Shown here piece by piece: positions 9,045 through 16,691 of a stretch of DNA of 64,000 nt. The stretch spans positions 62,001 through 126,000 of the forward strand of contig NZ_JACHXP010000009.1 in assembly GCF_014192215.1 (NCBI RefSeq), read 5' to 3'. The number at the start of each line of letters is the position of its first letter. Position 1 is the stretch's first letter. Both the position numbers and the translations under genes were made by a program. Origin of the DNA: Halomonas cerina (GTDB lineage: Bacteria; Pseudomonadota; Gammaproteobacteria; Pseudomonadales; Halomonadaceae). The notes beneath the pieces are model-generated. The model was not told the origin of the DNA, did no database searches, and saw nothing but the letters and a program-made list of their open reading frames with translations.

Positions 9045-9684
9045 CTGGCGGTCGGGTCAGGGCCAGCTTGAGCCCGAAACCGACCAGCACGCCCCCGGTG
9101 ATGCCGTTGAGCCAACGGGCGAAAAGCGGGCTACCCAGCCAGCGCCCGGCACTCCCCACCAGCGCCGCGATGGCGATCTGCCAGGCATTGGCGATCACGA
9201 AATGCACGCCGGCGAGGAACAGCGACTTGACCAGAGCCGGGTCCTCCGGGGCGATGAACTGGGGCAGGAACGCCATATAAAACACCACCGTCTTGGGGTT
9301 AAGCACGTTGGAGAGCAGCCCCTCGCGAAACGGCCGCCACCACGGCACCGCCTGATGTTCCCCGACAACGGCCGCTACCGGCAGGCCCCGGCCACGCCGA
9401 GCGGCCAGCAGGCTGGCCACGCCCAGCCAGATCAGGTAGGCCGCACCGGCCAGCTTCAGCATGCCGAAGGCCCAGGCCGACTGCAGCAGGATCAGCGAGA
9501 TGCCCAGGGCCGATATCGCGGCATGCACGAAGAGGCCACAGCAGATCGCCAGGCTGGTCACCACCCCATCGTACAACCCGCCACGGGCGGTATTGCGAAT
9601 CACCAGCAGGGTGTCCACCCCAGGGCTCATGCTGAGCAGCGTGATGGCCACCAGGAAGGGCAGGAACTGGGCGTCGATGAGCAT
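9040..9684 (-). CDS. LysE/RhtB-family amino-acid exporter
   Basis: A 214-aa inner-membrane protein with about six membrane segments. It has the LysE-family N-terminal signature (FLVAITLLSMSPGVDTLLVIRNTARGG) and the central LLSNVLNPKTVVFYMAFLPQFI motif. Family members export lysine, homoserine, threonine or similar metabolites; the substrate is not predictable here. Its ribosome site lies inside a 27-bp tandem duplication (9689-9742). The stop codon lies inside repeat element A. A TM2-domain gene lies upstream on the same strand. Confidence 0.9.
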   Translation of the reverse strand: MLIDAQFLPFLVAITLLSMSPGVDTLLVIRNTARGGLYDGVVTSLAICCGLFVHAAISALGISLILLQSAWAFGMLKLAGAAYLIWLGVASLLAARRGRGLPVAAVVGEHQAVPWWRPFREGLLSNVLNPKTVVFYMAFLPQFIAPEDPALVKSLFLAGVHFVIANAWQIAIAALVGSAGRWLGSPLFARWLNGITGGVLVGFGLKLALTRPPA

Positions 9685-9688
9685 CGGG

Positions 9689-9742
9689 AGCCTTCAGCGG
9701 TAGGTGAACAGAAATAGCCTTCAGCGGTGGGTGGACATGAAT
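9689..9742. repeat. 27-bp imperfect tandem duplication
   Basis: Two adjacent copies beginning AGCCTTCAGCGGT (9689-9715 and 9716-9742) differ at a few positions. They fill the gap between the LysE-family start (9684) and the TM2 gene stop (9748). The first copy supplies the sequence upstream of the exporter start. Confidence 0.75.
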
Positions 9743-9747
9743 GGACC

Positions 9748-10173
9748 TCAGCCATTGGAGAGATCACGCTGCGAGTGTTTCATGGAGATCTGGTCGTTGA
9801 GGGTCCAGAAGTCGTAGAGCACACCCAGCAGGAAGAGACCGCCGGTCAGCAGGTAGAGCAGGCCGGTCAGCCATTTACCCAGATAGAAACGGTGGATGCC
9901 GAACACTCCCAAGAAGGTCAGCAGCAGCCAGGCCAGCGAATAGTTGACCGGGCCAGGCGTGAAGCGCAGGTCGGCCTGGCGATCCATGGCCGGGATCAGG
10001 AAAAGATCAATCAGCCAACCGATCCCCAAAAGGCCCAGGGTGAAGAACCAGATAGTGCCGGTAACCGGCTTGCCGTAGTAGAAGCGGTGGGCGCCGAGGA
10101 AGCCGAACAGCCACAGCAGGTAGCCGATCGCCTTGCTGTGGGTGTCATTCGAAGCGAGTTGCGTATGGGTCAT
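9748..10173 (-). CDS. Double TM2-domain membrane protein
   Basis: A 141-aa protein with two successive TM2 domains: YLLWLFGFLGAHRFYYGKPVTG (about 18-40) and WLLLTFLGVFGIHRFYLGKWLTG (about 80-102). Each is followed by a second hydrophobic helix and an aspartate-rich turn (WLIDLFLIP, LYDFWTL). TM2 proteins are widespread and mostly uncharacterised. A start at 10173 is chosen; 10188 is an alternative five codons longer. No functional neighbour suggests a role. Confidence 0.8.
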   Translation of the reverse strand: MTHTQLASNDTHSKAIGYLLWLFGFLGAHRFYYGKPVTGTIWFFTLGLLGIGWLIDLFLIPAMDRQADLRFTPGPVNYSLAWLLLTFLGVFGIHRFYLGKWLTGLLYLLTGGLFLLGVLYDFWTLNDQISMKHSQRDLSNG

Positions 10174-10486
10174 GGGGGCTCTCGTCATGGGACCTAGATC
10201 GGGAAATGTCGGGCCGCGAGGCGCTGGACGCCTGTCGGCTTTCCAACTACAGTGAGCAGGCGGGCGGAAGCACCAGTCTCCCTGCGGCACACGGTTGACG
10301 CAACCCTGGCGCTGATGCACTATCCGCTGCGTTGGTCAGCAAGTAGAAAGTCGTCAGTTGTACTTCGATTCCCTCGATACACCCGGTGCGCACTTCTTCC
10401 TTGTCTTGCCCACGCACTAAGGGCCAGTGGCGCGACCGATCGCTCCGGGCCCGGCATCATCATCTCGCTAGTTAAGGAAATCGATA
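10174..10486 (+). promoter_or_regulatory. Intergenic region with probable long cold-shock leader
   Basis: These 313 bp separate the divergent TM2 and cold-shock genes. The part before the cold-shock start is free of plausible genes and would provide the long structured 5' leader usual for cspA-type mRNAs. Neither a cold-box motif nor a clear promoter could be assigned by eye. AAGGAAAT sits just before the start codon. Confidence 0.35.
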
Positions 10487-10693
10487 ATGGCAACTGGCAC
10501 TGTCAAGTGGTTCAACGACACCAAGGGCTACGGCTTCATCTCCCCCGATGACGGCGGTGACGATCTGTTCGCCCACTTCTCCGAGATTCAGGCTGAAGGC
10601 TTCAAGTCCCTGCAGGACGGTCAAAAAGTCAGCTTCGACGTCACCCAGGGCAAGAAAGGCCTTCAGGCCTCCAATATCCGGGTCAACGACTGA
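10487..10693 (+). CDS. Cold-shock protein, CspA family
   Basis: A 68-aa single cold-shock domain. RNP1 (KGYGFIS) and RNP2 (DLFAHFS) are intact, with the typical start [16 protein letters not shown]. It binds single-stranded RNA or DNA and acts as an RNA chaperone in the cytoplasm. A strong terminator follows 67 bp after the stop, so it is monocistronic. Whether it is cold-induced or constitutive cannot be told from the protein. Confidence 0.96.
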   Translation: MATGTVKWFNDTKGYGFISPDDGGDDLFAHFSEIQAEGFKSLQDGQKVSFDVTQGKKGLQASNIRVND

Positions 10694-10759
10694 GGCAGCC
10701 TGCCCGGTCGACCCGGCGCCGCAGTGCCGCTGCCAGGCTCCACTGCGGCACCGAACAGG

Positions 10760-10786
10760 AAGGCCCACCTTGCGGTGGGCCTTTTT
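10760..10786 (+). terminator. Rho-independent terminator after the cold-shock gene
   Basis: AGGCCCACC, TTGC loop, GGTGGGCCT followed by TTTTC. This is a perfect 9-bp stem with a T-run. Confidence 0.92.
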
Positions 10787-10804
10787 CATGCCTGCCCGCA
10801 GGGC

Positions 10805-11635
10805 TCAGGGCGCGGATTCGCCGGATGCCGAGCTGCTACCGGAGGGCGTCGTCCCTTCATCAGGCGTCACCCTTTCAGGCTCACGGCGTTCCCCCGGCGC
10901 CTGCTGCTCGGCCTGCTGGAACTGCTCGTCGATCTTCTCGCTCGCCTCCTGGAAGCGCCGCTCGGTCTCCTCGATGATGGCATCGACCTCGGACTCGGTA
11001 ATCTCATCGGTCATCGGGGAATCCGAGGCGTCGGGTGCCGGCTCGAGGGCCTGCTCGAGCTCGCTCGCCCCCTCCGGGGTAGGCATCGGCTCGAGCTCGC
11101 TCGCCCCCTCCGGGGTAGGCATCGGCTCGAGCTCGGGGGCCTGCTTCTCGGCCTGTTCGAACTGCTCGTCGATCTTCTCGCTCGCCTCCTGGAAGCGCCG
11201 CTCGGTCTCCTCGATGATGGCATCGACATCGGAGCGGGTCGTCTCGCCGGGCAGGGCCTCGCCTTCCTCCAGGGTATCGCCCGGTGACTCCTCCAGAGTC
11301 TCGCTGCCCGGCTCGAGCGCGGCGCCTTGCTGAGTGGCACCCTCCTGAGCGGCGTCCTCCTGCAGGGCATCCTCCTCGGCCATCGCCGGCGCGCTGTCCG
11401 AGGTGGCCGCCTCGCCCGCCGAGGTCGCCGGCGCCTCGTCGGGCGTCGCCGTGGCGTCGATCTCTTCCTCGGCAGAGGGACTTGTGGGTTCGGTCGGCGC
11501 CGACGGAGCGCTCTCTGCGGTCGGTGTCTCACCGGGCGACGTATCGCCGGGCGACGCCTCGCCGGCCTCGTCATCGTTGCCGCAGGCTACCAGGCCGAAG
11601 GCCAGTAGCAGGACCAGCGGCTTCCAAGGTGTCAT
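10805..11635 (-). CDS. Acidic lipoprotein with duplicated helical repeats
   Basis: A 276-aa predicted lipoprotein: a short signal with the lipobox LVAC, cysteine at about residue 18, then a low-complexity region rich in Glu, Ala, Pro, Ser and Thr. An amphipathic segment (DAIIEETERRFQEASEKIDE) occurs twice, encoded by DNA repeats 240 bp apart. A 12-residue unit (SELEPMPTPEGA) is present as two tandem copies. The family is not recognised. A start at 11635 gives a GGAG spacing of nine bases; 11641 is an alternative. A tethered, extended periplasmic protein is likely; function unknown. Confidence 0.75.
   Translation of the reverse strand: MTPWKPLVLLLAFGLVACGNDDEAGEASPGDTSPGETPTAESAPSAPTEPTSPSAEEEIDATATPDEAPATSAGEAATSDSAPAMAEEDALQEDAAQEGATQQGAALEPGSETLEESPGDTLEEGEALPGETTRSDVDAIIEETERRFQEASEKIDEQFEQAEKQAPELEPMPTPEGASELEPMPTPEGASELEQALEPAPDASDSPMTDEITESEVDAIIEETERRFQEASEKIDEQFQQAEQQAPGERREPERVTPDEGTTPSGSSSASGESAP
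10921..11233. repeat. 240-bp-spaced direct repeat inside the lipoprotein gene
   Basis: Positions 10921-10980 are identical to 11161-11220 and similarity continues to 11233 with one difference (CATCGACCTC against CATCGACATC). Between them a 36-bp unit is tandemly duplicated (about 11053-11124). Near-identity at the DNA level indicates recent duplication or ongoing gene conversion. Confidence 0.85.
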
Positions 11636-11793
11636 CGCCATCGTCTCCCACTCTTTAAGAAAGACTCCATTGCAGCAAAGCCCGATCGCCATCGCAAGGC
11701 GGCGTTCGCGCGTCCGGGGCGCCTTCAGCAAAAATCCGCGTGAACCCCCGGGGGAGGTAAGCGGGAACCGCGAAGCGGTTCTTGAGGGTGATG

Positions 11794-11821
11794 TTGCCCT
11801 GGCGGGGACTGAGGCTATACT
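11794..11821 (+). promoter_or_regulatory. Sigma-70-like promoter of tnpB
   Basis: TTGCCC (11794-11799), a 16-bp spacer and TATACT (11816-11821) lie 30 bp before the tnpB start. Confidence 0.55.
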
Positions 11822-11851
11822 GGACGTATATCCACTTGTGGTGCCAGGACC

Positions 11852-13051
11852 ATGCTCAAGGCCACGAAGGTCCGCCTCTACCCGACGACCGAGCAGGCGG
11901 CATGGCTTAACCGCCAGTTCGGCGCGACGCGGTTTGTGTACAACACCGGCCTTCGTATCATGTCCCACCGCTATCGTGTCCACGGCCAGTCGCTTAGCGC
12001 CAGGTACGATATCAAGAAGCTGTTGCCGGTGGCCAAGCGCTCTCGCCGATACGGGTGGCTTCGCGAGGCTGACTCGATGGCCCTCCAGCAGGCGTGCCTC
12101 AACCTCGATCATGCCTTTCAGCGCTTCTTCGACCCCAGCCAGAAGGCCGGCTACCCACGCTTCAAGCGCAAGCGCGGCAAGCAGTCCAGCTATCACTGCG
12201 TTGGGGTCAAGGTCGGTGATGACTGGATCAAGGTGCCCAAGCTCAGGCCGATCAATGCCAAGGTGCATCGTCAGGTCGAAGGCAGGCTGAAAAGCATCAC
12301 CCTGACCCGAACGGTCACCGGCAAGCACTACGCCTCCCTGCTCCTTGATACCGAGCAGGTCGCCCCCGAGCCGATCCAGCGTGTCGAGGGCGACAAGGTG
12401 ATCGGCCTCGACATGGGGCTGTCGCACCTGGCGATTGATTCCACCGGGCGCAAGATCCCCAATCCTCGCTTTCTCAAGCAAGCGCAGAAGAACCTCAAGC
12501 GCAAGCAGCAGGCGCTGTCCCGCAAGACGAAGGGCAGCGCCCGCCGAGCCAAGGCACGGTTACTCGTCGCCAAGGCTCACGAGCGGGTCGCCAATGCCCG
12601 CAACGACTTCCAGCACAAGCTCGCTCGACAGATCGTTGACGACAACCAAGTGGTGATCGTCGAGACGCTGAAGGTCCGCAACATGATGCAGAATGCCAGG
12701 CTCGCCAAGCACATCGGCGATGCGTCCTGGCACGCCTTGACCGCCAAGCTGGACTACAAGGCCAAGGAGCAGGGCAAGCATCTGATCAGGATCGACCCGT
12801 GGTTTGCCAGTTCCAGGACCTGCCATGTCTGCCAGCACAAGATGGACACCATGCCACTGAGTGCCCGGTCGTGGGACTGCCCCGCCTGCCACACACACCA
12901 CGACCGGGACATCAACGCGGCGCTGAACATCAAGCATCAAGGCATAGTGAAGTTGAAGGCGGAAGGGCTGTCCGTATCTGCCCATGGAGGCTTGCGTAAA
13001 TCCGGCATGTCGCCGGTGGCTGCCTGTGAAGTGGGAAGCCCCGCCCGTTAG
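11852..13051 (+). CDS. tnpB: RNA-guided endonuclease TnpB (IS605 OrfB family)
   Basis: A 399-aa TnpB. N-terminal helix-turn-helix region: residues 1-60 (RLYPTTEQAAWLNRQFGATRFVYN). The RuvC catalytic residues are all present: D187 in GLDMGLSHLA, E271 in VIVETLKVRNM and D353 in HDRDINAALNI. The zinc ribbon has Cys324, Cys327, Cys343 and Cys346 (CHVC, CPAC). Family members cut DNA next to a short target-adjacent motif, guided by an omega RNA encoded at the element's right end, and help retain the element after excision. The reading frame is intact, and the stop codon falls in the loop of the right-end hairpin. It therefore appears active, although no tnpA accompanies it. Confidence 0.95.
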   Translation: MLKATKVRLYPTTEQAAWLNRQFGATRFVYNTGLRIMSHRYRVHGQSLSARYDIKKLLPVAKRSRRYGWLREADSMALQQACLNLDHAFQRFFDPSQKAGYPRFKRKRGKQSSYHCVGVKVGDDWIKVPKLRPINAKVHRQVEGRLKSITLTRTVTGKHYASLLLDTEQVAPEPIQRVEGDKVIGLDMGLSHLAIDSTGRKIPNPRFLKQAQKNLKRKQQALSRKTKGSARRAKARLLVAKAHERVANARNDFQHKLARQIVDDNQVVIVETLKVRNMMQNARLAKHIGDASWHALTAKLDYKAKEQGKHLIRIDPWFASSRTCHVCQHKMDTMPLSARSWDCPACHTHHDRDINAALNIKHQGIVKLKAEGLSVSAHGGLRKSGMSPVAACEVGSPAR

Positions 13052-13063
13052 GGCGGAGAGCAG

Positions 13064-13492
13064 TCACGTGGCGAACAGCTGCCCTTCGATGTCCCGGAAG
13101 GCCTTGAACTCGATGGCGTTGCCGGTGGGGTCGCGGAAGAACATGGTGGCCTGCTCGCCGGGCTCGCCACGAAAGCGCAGATAGGGCTCGATCTCGAACC
13201 GGATGCCCGCCTCGGTCAGGCGATCGACCAGCGCCTCCCAGTCATCCATTTGCAGGACCACGCCGAAGTGCGGCACGGGCACCCCATGGCCATCGACCGG
13301 ATTGCGATGATCCTCGATACCCTCGCCCCCCAGCGCCGGGTTCAGGTGACAGACGAACTGATGGCCGAACAGATTGAAGTCCACCCAGGTATCGCTGGAA
13401 CGCCCCTCGGGACAGCCTAGCAGCTCGCCGTAGAAACGCCGGGCCTCGGCCAGGTCACGCACCTGGACGGCGAGATGGAAGGGAGTCAACAT
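13064..13492 (-). CDS. VOC (glyoxalase/dioxygenase fold) family protein
   Basis: A 142-aa protein with two beta-alpha-beta-beta-beta modules of the vicinal-oxygen-chelate fold: [23 protein letters not shown] at the start and [16 protein letters not shown] near the end. The latter carries the likely metal-binding glutamate. The substrate is unknown. The start at 13492 is supported by GGAGG six bases upstream. Its TGA stop (13064-13066) lies inside the right end of the tnpB element, yet the C-terminal residues (QLFAT) look natural for the family. The insertion therefore seems to have landed at the stop codon without loss. Confidence 0.85.
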   Translation of the reverse strand: MLTPFHLAVQVRDLAEARRFYGELLGCPEGRSSDTWVDFNLFGHQFVCHLNPALGGEGIEDHRNPVDGHGVPVPHFGVVLQMDDWEALVDRLTEAGIRFEIEPYLRFRGEPGEQATMFFRDPTGNAIEFKAFRDIEGQLFAT

Positions 13493-13568
13493 GGCAACCT
13501 CCGCGATTCGACAGAGAAAGATCCATGATGCCGTGACGACCGACCGCTGGCCAGTCTCCGACGCGGCT

Positions 13569-14495
13569 TCAGTCCCCACCGCCACCACCTTCTCGCCACA
13601 GGGAGGCGAGCAGGGCACAGTCCGGCGGCACCGCCAGGCTCAAGGCACCGGGATCGATATCGACACGGAACCCGTAACGCCGGGCGGGTTCGCCGTCCAG
13701 GGTGATCGGCAGTTCCCTTTCTCCTTCGAAGGCGAGCCACGGGGTGCGGAAGGTATCGACATAGGTCCCCCGGGCGGGTCGCGACTGCAGTTCGTTGCGC
13801 ATGATGCGCAGTTGGGCCAGCGAGGCGAAGTCCCGCACCAGCAGCACATCCAGCAATCCGTCGTCCATCGTGGCATGCGGCGCCAGCTGTTGACCGCCGC
13901 CCGACTGGCGGCCATTGCCCATGGCCAGCAGGAACAGGTCGGCATGCCGTTCCCCGCCCTCCCAGCGCAGCCTGCCCGGATAGAGGTTATAGCCCCAGGC
14001 CTTGAAGGCGCCGATCAGCGAGTAGGCCCCGCCCCCGAGCAGCCGTTTGAGGGTCTTGGGCGTGGAGGACGTGATCTCGGCCCCGAAACCGCCGGTGGCC
14101 ATGTTAAGGAAGTGCCAGTCGTCCAGCCGCGGCACGTCCACGCGCCGCGGCGGCAGGTGCACGGCCGCTCGCAGCGACGCCTCCAGGTCCAGGGGCAGCC
14201 CCAGCGAGGTCGCCAGGTCATTGGCACTGCCCAGCGGCAGGATGCCCAGCTCAGGGCGACGCTCGGGGGGCAGGCGCATAAGGCCGTTGACCACCTCGTT
14301 GACCGTACCGTCACCGCCGCCGGCGATGATCCGTGTGACACCCTCGTGCCCGGCCTGCTCGGCCAGGCGCGCAGCATCCCCCTGCTCCCAGGTGGCCCTC
14401 ACCGCAAGGGTGTCTCCCGCCTCGCGGCGGGCGAATACCGCGTCCCTGACGTCCGGCAGTTGCGCCGCCTTGCCGTTGAGGATCAGCCTGGCCAT
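13569..14495 (-). CDS. yegS: YegS-type lipid kinase (diacylglycerol kinase catalytic domain)
   Basis: A 308-aa cytosolic or membrane-peripheral kinase related to YegS. The nucleotide-binding signature [14 protein letters not shown] is at about residues 59-72. It is followed by [17 protein letters not shown] and [13 protein letters not shown], both conserved in the YegS branch. Members phosphorylate phosphatidylglycerol or diacylglycerol-like lipids in vitro; the physiological substrate is uncertain. Length matches E. coli YegS (about 300). It is divergent from the antiporter gene. Confidence 0.9.
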   Translation of the reverse strand: MARLILNGKAAQLPDVRDAVFARREAGDTLAVRATWEQGDAARLAEQAGHEGVTRIIAGGGDGTVNEVVNGLMRLPPERRPELGILPLGSANDLATSLGLPLDLEASLRAAVHLPPRRVDVPRLDDWHFLNMATGGFGAEITSSTPKTLKRLLGGGAYSLIGAFKAWGYNLYPGRLRWEGGERHADLFLLAMGNGRQSGGGQQLAPHATMDDGLLDVLLVRDFASLAQLRIMRNELQSRPARGTYVDTFRTPWLAFEGERELPITLDGEPARRYGFRVDIDPGALSLAVPPDCALLASLWREGGGGGD

Positions 14496-14525
14496 TCCCT
14501 CTCCTCATTTCCCGGTCCGGATCAT

Positions 14526-14550
14526 GATGTCATCATCGGGTCATGACATC
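14526..14550. promoter_or_regulatory. Inverted repeat in the yegS/antiporter divergent promoter region
   Basis: GATGTCAT (14526-14533) and ATGACATC (14543-14550) are perfect inverted half-sites with a 9-bp spacer, between two divergent genes. The size and symmetry suit a dimeric regulator. No factor can be named. Confidence 0.4.
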
Positions 14551-14631
14551 GCGTAAATCATGAATGCCATTCACCTTACGACTTCCTTACACTGAGTGTC
14601 CTGCCTAAGGAATGCATAACAGGGAGCTTGC

Positions 14632-16230
14632 ATGATCGAACCGGCCTTTCTCCTTGCCGCCTTTCTCGGTGGCATGGTTGCCTTGGGACTGCGCCTCCCC
14701 CCCATGGTTGGCTTCCTGGCCGGTGGCTTCGTGCTCAATGCCTTGGGCTATGATGCGACGCCACTGCTCGAGACCCTGGCCAATATCGGGGTCACCTTGC
14801 TGCTGTTTACCATCGGCCTGAAGCTCAACGTGAGCACCTTGCTGCGTCGGGATGTCTGGGGCGGCGCCTCGCTGCACATGCTGGGTTCGACGCTGGCGAT
14901 AATGGTCATGCTGGCCCTGTGCAAGTGGCTGGGCCTGGGACTGCTGGCCGGTTCGGACTGGCATACCCTGGCCCTGCTGGGCTTCGCGCTGTCCTTCTCC
15001 AGCACGGTGTTCGTGGTCAAGGTAGTCGAGAAACGCAGCGAGACCCAGACCGCCTACGGCCGCCTGGCCATCGGCGTGTTGATCATGCAGGACATCTTCG
15101 CCGTGCTCTTCCTCACCGTCTCCACCGGTAAGCTGCCCAGCCCCTGGGCCCTGGGCCTGCTGCTGCTGATTCCCCTTGCCCCGACCCTGCGCGCCCTGCT
15201 CGACCGACTCGGCCATGGCGAGATGCAGATGCTGTTCGGCATGCTGTTGGCCCTGGTGTTAGGTTACGCCCTGTTCCAGGCCCTCGGCGTCAAGGGGGAC
15301 CTCGGGGCGCTGATCATCGGACTGCTGCTGGCCCCCCATCCTGCGGCCCAGACCCTTGCCCGCTCCATGTTCAGCCTCAAGGAACTGCTGCTGGTGGGCT
15401 TTTTCCTGAACATCGGGCTGATCGCCATGCCCGATGCCGAGATGTTTGCCATGGCCCTGTTGCTGGTCCTGATGCTGCCCCTCAAGAGCGTGATCTACCA
15501 GCTGGTCTTCATGCGTTTCCGCATGCGCCATCGTACCTCCGTGCTGGCGACCCTGAGTCTGACTAACTACTCGGAATTCGGCCTGATCGTGGGCGCGATC
15601 GCGGTAACCAGTGGCTGGCTGCCACCGGAGTGGCTGGTCGTCATCTCCCTGGCAGTGGCGCTAAGTTTCGCCGCCTCGGCCGTGCTCAACGGTGTCAGCG
15701 AGCGCCTTTATCGCCTGATCGAGCCGCGCCTGCCGTCCATCGATGTCAACGAGCTCTCGCCGAGTGACCGACCCATCGAGGTGGGAGATGCCGAGGCCGT
15801 GGTGCTGGGCATGGGCCGCATCGGCCGCAGCGTCTATCGACGCCTTCAGAAGGAGTACGGCCTGCGCGTACTGGGCATCGACAGCAACCCACAGAGCGTC
15901 AAGCGACTGGGCGAGAAGGGCTTCAACATCCTGGAAGGGGACGCCGTGGACTCGGATTTCTGGGACAAGCTGCTGATGTCCCACGGCGTGCGGCTGGTGG
16001 TGCTGGCCATGCCGCACCATGCCGGGAACCTCTTCGCCCTGAAGCAGCTGCGTTCACGCCAGTTCCCGGGACGCATCTCGGCCGTGGTCGAGTATCCCGA
16101 GGAGATCGGGCCGATTCGTGAGCTGGGAGCCAATGCGGTCTTCCATGTCTATGACGAGGCCGGACGGGCCCTGGCCGACAGCGCCGCAGAAGAAGCGGGC
16201 GTCATCTCACGGGCCAGCCAGCTAGGATGA
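14632..16230 (+). CDS. CPA2-family cation:proton antiporter with TrkA-N domain (YbaL/Kef type)
   Basis: A 532-aa inner-membrane protein. Residues 1 to about 370 contain about 12 membrane segments with the Na/H-exchanger fold (LLLFTIGLKLNVSTLL, FSSTVFVVKVVEKRSE, GALIIGLLLAPHP, FFLNIGLIAMPD). From about 385 there is a cytoplasmic Rossmann TrkA-N domain with the NAD-binding GMGRIG motif. Members exchange potassium or sodium for protons, gated by nucleotide or redox state, a plausible osmotic or pH function for a halophile. GGGAGCTTGC precedes the start. No ancillary KefF/KefG gene is adjacent. Confidence 0.9.
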   Translation: MIEPAFLLAAFLGGMVALGLRLPPMVGFLAGGFVLNALGYDATPLLETLANIGVTLLLFTIGLKLNVSTLLRRDVWGGASLHMLGSTLAIMVMLALCKWLGLGLLAGSDWHTLALLGFALSFSSTVFVVKVVEKRSETQTAYGRLAIGVLIMQDIFAVLFLTVSTGKLPSPWALGLLLLIPLAPTLRALLDRLGHGEMQMLFGMLLALVLGYALFQALGVKGDLGALIIGLLLAPHPAAQTLARSMFSLKELLLVGFFLNIGLIAMPDAEMFAMALLLVLMLPLKSVIYQLVFMRFRMRHRTSVLATLSLTNYSEFGLIVGAIAVTSGWLPPEWLVVISLAVALSFAASAVLNGVSERLYRLIEPRLPSIDVNELSPSDRPIEVGDAEAVVLGMGRIGRSVYRRLQKEYGLRVLGIDSNPQSVKRLGEKGFNILEGDAVDSDFWDKLLMSHGVRLVVLAMPHHAGNLFALKQLRSRQFPGRISAVVEYPEEIGPIRELGANAVFHVYDEAGRALADSAAEEAGVISRASQLG

Positions 16231-16333
16231 TACTTGCCCCGCTGTGGTCCTTCTCGCGATACTGAACCGGCCTCGCGCCGGACCTCTGGCGCCTGTGGCA
16301 CTAGCCAACCTCCCTGATCCCGGACCCCGACCC

Positions 16334-16621
16334 ATGGAAGACGCCTTCACCTATATCGGCAATACGCTGGGCGAATTCATCCGCTTCCTCGTCGATAGCC
16401 TAACCGGCTTCTTCGCCAATCTCGACGATGCCGCCCGGGGTTTTGTGACGGGGCTCGCCGATTCCCTGGGCGTCCCGCCCACGCTGCTCAACCTGCTGGT
16501 GCTGCTGATTGGTCTGGGGCTATTGTGGAAGGGCTTTGCCGCCCTGCTGCGCCGGGCCCTCATCGCCATGCTGATCTGGTGGCTGCTGGGGGTGACGGTG
16601 CTCAGCTGGCTCATCCAGTGA
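16334..16621 (+). CDS. Small hypothetical membrane protein
   Basis: A 95-aa protein with two hydrophobic segments (LLNLLVLLIGLGLLWKGFAALL and ALIAMLIWWLLGVTVLSWLI) after an N-terminal amphipathic stretch. No family is recognised. The start is uncertain: ATG at 16334 gives a compact protein but lacks a good ribosome site, and the frame is open to 16244. It follows the antiporter gene by 103 bp on the same strand and ends just before a strong palindrome. A co-transcribed accessory peptide is possible but unproven. Confidence 0.6.
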   Translation: MEDAFTYIGNTLGEFIRFLVDSLTGFFANLDDAARGFVTGLADSLGVPPTLLNLLVLLIGLGLLWKGFAALLRRALIAMLIWWLLGVTVLSWLIQ

Positions 16622-16635
16622 CCCCCGCCCCTCGA

Positions 16636-16671
16636 CACCACGGCGCCGCCCCTAGGGGCGGCGCCGTGGTG
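16636..16671. terminator. Perfect 36-bp palindrome between convergent genes
   Basis: A perfect self-complementary 36-bp sequence (17-bp arms around a central TA) lies between the small membrane-protein gene and pepN. It is very GC-rich and carries no T-run. It probably works as a bidirectional transcript end or RNA barrier. Confidence 0.7.
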
Positions 16672-16691
16672 CTGGAGCGACGCCAGCGAGT

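Larger units (their letters stand above)
11767..13067 (+). mobile_element. IS200/IS605-type element of the IS1341 kind (tnpB only)
   Basis: It contains tnpB and no tnpA, so it could move only with a transposase supplied in trans. The right end is recognisable: the CCGCCC-GTTA-GGGCGG hairpin (about 13041-13056), followed by GAGAGCAGTCAC ending at 13067, the form seen at the end of IS1341-type elements. The left end is uncertain; an AACCGC-GAA-GCGGTT hairpin at about 11766-11780 is the best candidate. The right end overlaps the 3' end of the convergent VOC gene. By analogy with TnpB systems, an omega RNA would cover the 3' end of tnpB and take its guide from the flank after 13067. Confidence 0.7.

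Noticed and set aside
8855..9280. Open frame encoding repeated LRATGYG heptapeptides
   Set aside because: A 7-bp array read in any frame gives a 7-residue repeat. The frame overlaps the slt end and the exporter gene and has no ribosome site, so it is a by-product of element A.
10805..12481. Fusion of the lipoprotein with a 280-codon upstream extension
   Set aside because: The extension crosses tnpB on the other strand and would place the lipobox in mid-protein.
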